Shown piece by piece: positions 58,503 to 64,000 of a stretch of DNA of 64,000 bases. The translations under genes were made by a program, and so were the position numbers. Where the stretch lies: positions 1 to 64,000 of the forward strand of contig JANWVO010000032.1 in NCBI GenBank assembly GCA_025056865.1, written 5' to 3'. The notes beneath the pieces are model-generated. The model ran no database searches, was not told the origin of the DNA, and saw only the letters and a program-made list of their open reading frames with translations. How positions within the stretch are numbered: position 1 is the stretch's first letter; each line of letters opens with the position of its first letter. The DNA is from Bryobacteraceae bacterium. GTDB lineage: Bacteria > Acidobacteriota > Terriglobia > Bryobacterales > Bryobacteraceae.

Positions 58503-61500
58503 ATGAGCTGGGAATCCCGCCTTCAGGAACTGCTGGCCGCGCTCGACGAGCGCATCCTTGTGCTCGACGGAGCGATGGGCACGATGCTGCAACAGCGGAA
58601 CCCGACGATCGAGGACTGGGGCGGGCCGCAGTTCGAGAACTGCACCGAGCATCTGCTGTTCACGCGCCCGGAATGGATCCTGGACATTCACCGGGCCTAT
58701 TTTGAAGCCGGGGCGGACATCGTCGAGACAAATTCGTTCGGCGGTTCGCCGGTGACGCTGGCGGAATTCGGGCTGGAGGACCGTTGTTACGAGATCAACC
58801 GGCTGGCCGCGGAGCTGGCCCGCCGGGCGGCAGCGGAATTCGAGCGTCCGGGCCGGCCGCGCTTCGTGGCCGGCTCGATGGGGCCGACGACGAAGGCCAT
58901 CACGGTCACCGGCGGCGTCACGTTCGCGCAGTTGCGCGACGGCTACTATGAGCAGGCGCGCGGCCTGGTGGATGGCGGCGCGGACCTGCTGCTGGTGGAA
59001 ACCTGCCAGGACACGCGGAACGTGAAGGCGGCGCTGCTGGCCATCGGGCGCCTTTCGCAGGAGTACGGCCGCCGCATTCCGGTGATCGTGAGCGGCACGA
59101 TCGAGCCGATGGGCACAATGCTGGCGGGGCAGACGGCGGACGCCTTCTATGTTTCCATCGCTCATGCCGACCTGCTCGCCGTCGGCCTCAACTGCGCCAC
59201 CGGGCCCGAGTTCATGACGGATCACATCCGCACGATTCATGAACTCGCCTCGACGCGCGTTTCCTGCTACCCGAACGCCGGCCTGCCCGACGAGGAGGGC
59301 CGTTATCTGGAGACGCCCGATTCGCTGGCGGCGCAACTGGCGCGGTTTGCCGACCACGGCTGGCTGAACATCGTCGGCGGCTGCTGCGGCACGACGCCGG
59401 CGCACATCCGCGCCATTGCGCAGATGGCCGAGGGCCGGCGCCCGCGTCCGCGCCGCGAGCCTTCGCACCGCGTGTTCTATTCGGGCATCGAGGTGGTGGA
59501 GGCGGAGGAATCCACGCGCCCGCTGCTGGTGGGCGAGCGCACGAACGTGATCGGCTCGCGCGCGTTCAAGCGGCTCATCGCGGAAGAGAAGTGGGAGGAA
59601 GCCACCGAAATCGCGCGGCGGCAGGTGCGGGCCGGGGCGCACATCATCGACGTCTGCCTCCAGTCTTCGGACCGCGACGAGCTGGCCGACATCCCGCCGT
59701 TCTACGAGCTGCTGATCCGCAAGGTGAAAGCGCCCCTGATGATCGACACGACCGATGCGCGCGCCGTCGAGCTGGCGCTGACCTACTGCCAGGGCCGCAG
59801 CATCATCAACTCCGTGAATCTGGAGGACGGCGAGGAGAAGTTCGCGCGCATCGCACCGCTGGCGCGTTCGTACGGCGCCGCGCTGGTGGTCGGCACCATC
59901 GATGAGGACCCGGTGCAGGCGCAGGCCTTCACGCGCGAGCGGAAGCTCGAGGTGGCGAAGCGCAGCGTCGACCTGCTGGTGAGCAAGTACGGGCTGCGGC
60001 CCGAGGATCTCATCATCGACCCGCTCGTGTTTCCCGCCGCCACCGGAGACGAGAACTACATCGGCGGCGCGGTGGAGACCATCGAGGGCGTGCGCCTGGT
60101 GAAAGAGAACATCCCGCACGTGCGCACGATCCTCGGGATTTCGAACGTGAGCTTCGGGCTGCCGCCGGCGGCGCGAGAGGTGGTCAACTCGGTCTTTCTC
60201 TACCACGCCACGAAGGCGGGGCTGGACCTGGCCATTGTCAACACGGAGAAGCTGGAGCGGTTTGCCTCGATCCCCGAGCAGGAGCGCGTGCTGGCCGAAC
60301 GGCTGCTGTTCAACTGGCCCGACCCGGAAAAATTCCCGGGCGTGGCGGAGGACTGGCGCGAGCAGAGCCGCGAGGAGCGGATCGCCGTCAACCAGCACAA
60401 CATCGCGGCCATCACCGAGTACTTCCGACAGGCGGCAGCGAAGGAGAGGAAGAAAGCGGAGGACCTGCCTCTCGACGAGCGGCTGGCGCGCTACATCATC
60501 GAAGGCTCGAAAGACGGGCTCGTGGAGGACCTGAACCGCAAGCTGGCCGAGGGCGCCACGCCGCTGGAGATCATCAACGGGCCGCTGATGCGCGGCATGG
60601 ACGAGGTGGGGCGGCTGTTCAACAACAACGAGCTGATCGTGGCCGAGGTGCTTCAGTCGGCAGAAGCGATGAAGGCCGCCGTAGCGCACCTGCAACAGTT
60701 CATGGAAAAGAGCGAGGTGCAGACGCGCGGCCGCTTCCTGCTGGCCACCGTGAAGGGCGACGTGCATGACATCGGCAAGAACCTTGTCGAGATCATCTTT
60801 TCGAACAACGGCTACGAGGTGATCAATCTCGGCATCAAGGTGCCGCCCGAGGATCTGATCCGCGCCTTCCATGAGCACCGGCCGGACGCCATCGGGCTTT
60901 CGGGCCTGCTGGTGAAATCGGCGCAGCAGATGGTGGCGACGGCCGAGGATCTGCGCGAGGCGGGCATCCGCGTGCCGCTGCTGGTGGGCGGCGCGGCGCT
61001 GAGCGAGAAATTCACGGTGACGAAAATCGCGCCCGCCTATCAGGCGCCGACGTTCTATGCAAAGGACGCGATGACCGGCCTCCAGATCATGAACATGCTG
61101 ATGGACCCCGCCGGGCGCGAACGGCTGATGGCGGCGCTGGAGGGCCCGACGGGCGCGGCCCAGGCGGCCGCTGATCCGGCGCCGGGGGGCATGGCCGTGG
61201 ATGCCGGTACCGCCCGTTCTCCGAAGGTCCGGACGGACATCCCCATTCCGCCCGCGCCGTACCTCGACCGGCGGGTCCGCACGCTGGCGAACCTCGCCGA
61301 GATCTGGAGCTACATCAACCCGAACATGCTTTACGGACGCCACCTCGGCTTCCGGGGCAATTTCGAGAGGGCGCTGAAGGAGCGCGACGCGAAAGCGCTC
61401 GCGCTGTTCCACGATGTCGAGGCGGTGAAAGAAAGAGCGGCGCAGTTCATGAGGGTGCGCGGGGTGTGGCAGTTCTTCGAAGCGGAACGCCTCGGCAATT

Positions 61501-62045
61501 CCATTGCGCTGTACGCGCCTGGCGGCGCGGAGCCACTTCACATTTTCACGTTCGAGCGCCAGCGCAAGAAGGACGGCCTTTGCCTGAGCGATTATGTGCT
61601 GGATCCGGACCCTTCCGGCCGGCGCGACCACATTGCGCTGTTTGTGGTCACTGCCGGCGAGGGCGTCCGCGAGGCAGCGGAAGAGGCCAAGCAGGCGGGC
61701 CGTTTCTTCGAGGCCCATTGCCTTCAGGCGCTGGCCATCGAGACGGCCGAGGCCGCTGCCGAGTGGCTGCACCGGCGGCTGCGCGAGGAGTGGGGGTTCC
61801 CGGACCCGCCTGGCATGACCATGCAGCAGCGGTTCACTTCGCGCTACCGGGGCAAGCGCTACAGCTTCGGCTATCCGGCGTGCCCGAATCTCGAAGATCA
61901 GCAGGGCATCTGGAAGCTGCTGCGTCCGGAAGAGATCGGCGTGCGGCTCACCGAAGGCATGATGATGGAGCCGGAGGCGAGCGTGAGCGCGCTGGTTTTC
62001 CACCATCCCGACTGCGCGTATTTTTCCGTGGAAGCCACCGACTGA
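58503..62045 (+). CDS. metH: Cobalamin-dependent methionine synthase
   Basis: The 1180-residue enzyme transfers a methyl group from methyl-THF to homocysteine through cobalamin. All modules are present: homocysteine domain (VLDGAMGTMLQQRNP; zinc cysteines in VGLNCATGP and VGGCCGTTPAH), pterin domain (VGERTNVIGSRAFKRLI), four-helix cap, the cobalamin domain with KGDVHDIGKNLVEI (axial His755), and the C-terminal AdoMet activation domain ending in RGKRYSFGYPACPNLEDQQG. It is close to the full E. coli length, so it can be reactivated. No B12 riboswitch is visible upstream; TACGAT at 58473-58478 inside the nadD end is a possible -10. Confidence 0.96.
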   Translation: MSWESRLQELLAALDERILVLDGAMGTMLQQRNPTIEDWGGPQFENCTEHLLFTRPEWILDIHRAYFEAGADIVETNSFGGSPVTLAEFGLEDRCYEINRLAAELARRAAAEFERPGRPRFVAGSMGPTTKAITVTGGVTFAQLRDGYYEQARGLVDGGADLLLVETCQDTRNVKAALLAIGRLSQEYGRRIPVIVSGTIEPMGTMLAGQTADAFYVSIAHADLLAVGLNCATGPEFMTDHIRTIHELASTRVSCYPNAGLPDEEGRYLETPDSLAAQLARFADHGWLNIVGGCCGTTPAHIRAIAQMAEGRRPRPRREPSHRVFYSGIEVVEAEESTRPLLVGERTNVIGSRAFKRLIAEEKWEEATEIARRQVRAGAHIIDVCLQSSDRDELADIPPFYELLIRKVKAPLMIDTTDARAVELALTYCQGRSIINSVNLEDGEEKFARIAPLARSYGAALVVGTIDEDPVQAQAFTRERKLEVAKRSVDLLVSKYGLRPEDLIIDPLVFPAATGDENYIGGAVETIEGVRLVKENIPHVRTILGISNVSFGLPPAAREVVNSVFLYHATKAGLDLAIVNTEKLERFASIPEQERVLAERLLFNWPDPEKFPGVAEDWREQSREERIAVNQHNIAAITEYFRQAAAKERKKAEDLPLDERLARYIIEGSKDGLVEDLNRKLAEGATPLEIINGPLMRGMDEVGRLFNNNELIVAEVLQSAEAMKAAVAHLQQFMEKSEVQTRGRFLLATVKGDVHDIGKNLVEIIFSNNGYEVINLGIKVPPEDLIRAFHEHRPDAIGLSGLLVKSAQQMVATAEDLREAGIRVPLLVGGAALSEKFTVTKIAPAYQAPTFYAKDAMTGLQIMNMLMDPAGRERLMAALEGPTGAAQAAADPAPGGMAVDAGTARSPKVRTDIPIPPAPYLDRRVRTLANLAEIWSYINPNMLYGRHLGFRGNFERALKERDAKALALFHDVEAVKERAAQFMRVRGVWQFFEAERLGNSIALYAPGGAEPLHIFTFERQRKKDGLCLSDYVLDPDPSGRRDHIALFVVTAGEGVREAAEEAKQAGRFFEAHCLQALAIETAEAAAEWLHRRLREEWGFPDPPGMTMQQRFTSRYRGKRYSFGYPACPNLEDQQGIWKLLRPEEIGVRLTEGMMMEPEASVSALVFHHPDCAYFSVEATD

Positions 62046-62066
62046 GCAGCGCCCATCCGCAACAGG

Positions 62067-62119
62067 GGTGGGAGCGCGCGGCCATCGGAGGGTGAGAATC
62101 CTCCGAGGCTCCGCCCACC
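62067..62119 (+). other. Stem-loop between metH and dprA
   Basis: GGTGGG (62067-62072) pairs with CCCACC (62114-62119), and inside it CGGAGG (62086-62091) pairs with CCTCCG (62100-62105) around an eight-base loop. It could attenuate transcription into dprA or end the metH message; there is no T-run. The CCA end gives a false tRNA look. Confidence 0.45.
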
Positions 62120-62126
62120 AATTTAT

Positions 62127-63278
62127 GTGCCTGTCCCGCCGCGCACTGCTGCCTCTCCGGAGACGCTTCTGCATTGGCTCGCCCTGCGCCTGATGCCGGG
62201 GCTGGGCACGCGGCGGGCGCTCGAGCTGTACGAGCGGTATGGCTCGCCCGTGGCCATTCTTCAGGCGGATCCGGGGGAGCTCGAAGCGGCTGGCGTGCCG
62301 CCCGCCGTCGCACGGAGCCTGGCTTCGGGCTGCACGTTCGAGGAAGCAGCCGAGCAGATGGAGCGCGCGAAGAGCCTGGGCGCGGAGCTCGTCGCGATCG
62401 ATGACGAGCGCTACCCGCCGCGGCTGCGCGAAATCTTCGATCCTCCCATCCTGTTGTTCGTGCTTGGGCGCGTGGAGCTGCTGCACTCGATCATGGTGGC
62501 CCTTGTTGGCAGCCGGGTGGCCAGCACTTACGGCACGACCGTGGCGCGCCGCCTGGGCCGCGACCTCGCGGCGGCAGGCATCACGGTAGTGAGCGGCATG
62601 GCGCGCGGCATCGACACGGCGGCCCACGAGGGCGCGCTGGAGGCCGGCGCCACGGCAGCGGTCTTTGGCTGCGGGCTGGACGTCATTTACCCGGCGGAGA
62701 ACCGCAAGCTGGCCGAGCGGATCGTGCGCCAGGGAATGATCGTGTCCGAATTCCCTTTCGGATCGCCGGCGCACCCTCAGAACTTCCCGATCCGGAACCG
62801 CACGGTGAGCGGCCTGAGCGAAGCCGTGGTGGTCGTGGAAGGCAAGCAGTACAGCGGGAGCCTGATCACGGCGCGGCTCGCGCTGGATCAGAACCGGGAA
62901 GTCTTCGCCGTCCCTGGCAACATCACGAACCCGATGAGCTTCGGCCCGAACCTGCTGCTCAAGCAGGGCGCGCAGCTCGTGCAGTCGGCCGAGGACATTC
63001 TGGACGGCCTGGGTCCGCAGGTTCGCGCGCAGCTCGCCCGCCAACAGCCTCTGGCGCTGGAAACAGAAACACAGCTTGTCTCCGGTCCGATGTCGGCCTA
63101 CGCAGGGCAGATTCTTGCGCTGCTCCACACGGATACTCCGGTGTATCTCGACGAACTCATCGAACGGCTTCCGCACCTGTCTTCCTCCGAGATCATCGCC
63201 CTGCTGTTCGATCTGGAAGAGGCGGGCCGCATCCGCCAGCTCCCGGGCCGGTGCTACATCCGGGTTTGGAAGGACTGA
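62127..63278 (+). CDS. dprA: DNA processing protein DprA
   Basis: The 383-residue protein binds incoming single-stranded DNA and loads RecA in transformation. It has the N-terminal SAM/HhH-like domain (LALRLMPGLGTRRALELYERYG), the extended Rossmann core (ALVGSRVASTYGTTVARRL; VVSGMARGIDTAAHEGALEAG; FGCGLDVIYPAENRKL; NFPIRNRTVSGL) and a C-terminal winged-helix domain (ILALLHTDTPVYLDELIE). The start is a GTG at 62127 just after an A/T stretch; the ATG two bases earlier is out of frame. It implies natural competence or at least DNA uptake repair functions. Confidence 0.93.
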   Translation: MPVPPRTAASPETLLHWLALRLMPGLGTRRALELYERYGSPVAILQADPGELEAAGVPPAVARSLASGCTFEEAAEQMERAKSLGAELVAIDDERYPPRLREIFDPPILLFVLGRVELLHSIMVALVGSRVASTYGTTVARRLGRDLAAAGITVVSGMARGIDTAAHEGALEAGATAAVFGCGLDVIYPAENRKLAERIVRQGMIVSEFPFGSPAHPQNFPIRNRTVSGLSEAVVVVEGKQYSGSLITARLALDQNREVFAVPGNITNPMSFGPNLLLKQGAQLVQSAEDILDGLGPQVRAQLARQQPLALETETQLVSGPMSAYAGQILALLHTDTPVYLDELIERLPHLSSSEIIALLFDLEEAGRIRQLPGRCYIRVWKD

Positions 63279-63340
63279 GCCCCGGCGCGGCGCCGGCATC
63301 GAAGCCCTGCCTGCCTGCACAATAGAGGAAGACCCGCCGC

Positions 63341-63928
63341 ATGAAGTCCTTCCTCGAGCTGCTGAAGACCTGGGGTCCGCTGGGCGCGCTGCTGATCGCG
63401 TTCATCGACGGGATCGGCCTGCCGAATCCGGGCGGCCCGGATTATCTCGTGCTCTTCCTCGCCTGGACACATCCCGAGACGGCATGGCTCAGTGCGGCGC
63501 TGGCGACCGTCGGCGCGCTGGCCGGCAGCCTTGGACTGTTCTGGGTGGCGCGCAAGGGAGGCGAGAAATATCTGGAGCGCAAGGCCAGCGGGCCGCGCGC
63601 GATGAAATTCCGCGGCTGGTTCCAGCGTTACGGGCTGATCACGGTCTTCATTCCGGCGCTGGTGCCGGTGATCCCGCTGCCGATGAAGTTTTTCGTGATC
63701 TGCGCGGGAGCGCTGGGAGTCCATCCGGCGGCGTTCCTTGGTGCCATGGCTGCTGGCAAGGTTCCGAGGTTCTTCTTCTTCGCATGGCTGGGCAAGTCGC
63801 TGGGCGAGCACTCCACGCAGTGGCTCAAAGACCACCGCTGGCATTTCCTGGCGGCGGCCGCGGCGCTGGCGCTGCTCCTGTACCTTCTGGTGAAGCTGGC
63901 CGACCGGCGGCGGTCCGGGACGGCCTGA
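63341..63928 (+). CDS. DedA/VTT-domain membrane protein
   Basis: The 195-residue protein has four or five hydrophobic spans and the VTT/DedA pattern: an N-terminal re-entrant segment with GLPNPGGPDYLVLFLAW, then GALAGSLGLFWVARKGG, the FQRYGLITVFIPALVPVIPLPMKFF block and a final membrane span. These proteins act as lipid scramblases or flippases, for example for undecaprenyl-phosphate or phosphatidylethanolamine. GAGGAAG lies upstream of the ATG. The gene stands alone after dprA. Confidence 0.85.
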   Translation: MKSFLELLKTWGPLGALLIAFIDGIGLPNPGGPDYLVLFLAWTHPETAWLSAALATVGALAGSLGLFWVARKGGEKYLERKASGPRAMKFRGWFQRYGLITVFIPALVPVIPLPMKFFVICAGALGVHPAAFLGAMAAGKVPRFFFFAWLGKSLGEHSTQWLKDHRWHFLAAAAALALLLYLLVKLADRRRSGTA

Positions 63929-64000
63929 GCGGAGCTCCGCCGTCCCACTGCCGATTCGCGGCGCCACTGCCGGAGGAAGAAACCATCGGGCAAACCGGTG
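63929..64000. other. Window end, no feature seen
   Basis: The last 72 bases hold no ORF start, promoter or hairpin that I can support. Confidence 0.4.

Noticed and set aside
62066-62120. A tRNA-like end (7-bp acceptor-like pairing, T-arm-like hairpin, terminal CCA)
   Set aside because: The paired ends are only 55 bases apart, with no D-arm or anticodon arm and the wrong T-loop length. It is an ordinary stem-loop.
58419-63320. A 1633-codon open frame on the minus strand opposite metH and dprA
   Set aside because: It is a GC-rich antisense shadow: Arg/His/Gln/Asp-rich, no domain, and the plus strand carries two complete, well-known enzymes over the same bases.

Overview
The window is a continuous piece of a very GC-rich bacterial chromosome with dense coding on both strands, about 55 protein genes, two RNA candidates and few long gaps. 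The gene families (many secreted or Tat-type oxidoreductases, a PelA-type pectate lyase, BNR-repeat secreted proteins, glycine-zipper proteins, DUF1385-prfA-prmC) point to an Acidobacteriota member of the Bryobacterales/Solibacter type. That placement is inference from gene content. The first ~110 bases are G/C homopolymer runs and look like a damaged contig end.

Layout. 1-5.6 kb: a truncated TetR-like regulator, a Gfo/Idh/MocA oxidoreductase, a small Zn-ribbon protein, a heparinase-like secreted protein, an EF-hand alpha/beta hydrolase and an agmatine deiminase. 5.7-15.6 kb (minus): a tightly packed run that reads amidohydrolase/pectate-lyase chimera, glpK, glpD, BNR-repeat protein, OmpA-type porin, closed by an intrinsic terminator. 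15.6-25.5 kb: DUF362, a secreted protein, ispG, a degenerate receiver, then the coupled run DUF1385-prfA-prmC-dinB, and an MFS transporter. 25.6-31 kb: an orphan CoxS-like ferredoxin, a repeat-bearing gap, a divergent AraC / Zn-alcohol dehydrogenase-SDR locus and an M20 dipeptidase. 31-41 kb: a candidate structured RNA, a cyclophilin lipoprotein, an LpxL-like acyltransferase, mnmA with its cysteine desulfurase, SAM hydrolase, mutM, a homocysteine methyltransferase-MTHFR fusion, a Sua5/YrdC protein, a duplicated-domain secreted protein, a 6S RNA not represented by any ORF, and a YmdB-type phosphoesterase. 41-51 kb: acetyl-CoA synthetase, two small secreted proteins and a five-gene NAD(P)-linked [NiFe] hydrogenase operon (hoxEFUYH). 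51-64 kb: Mut7-C RNase, M16 peptidase, YkgJ-type protein, a glycine-zipper paralogue, dus, rnhA, nadD, cobalamin-dependent metH, dprA and a DedA protein.

How it works together. Glycerol uptake products feed GlpK/GlpD; acetate enters through Acs; the Hox complex exchanges electrons between H2 and pyridine nucleotides. MetH and the BHMT-MetF fusion share the methionine/folate cycle. The most notable items are the HoxF subunit fused to a GltD-type flavoprotein with an operator-like palindrome between the -35 and -10 of its promoter, the amidohydrolase-pectate lyase fusion, the 6S RNA, the unidentified terminator-ended RNA at 31 kb, and a recurring TANNNT-N6-start codon arrangement that implies many leaderless mRNAs.
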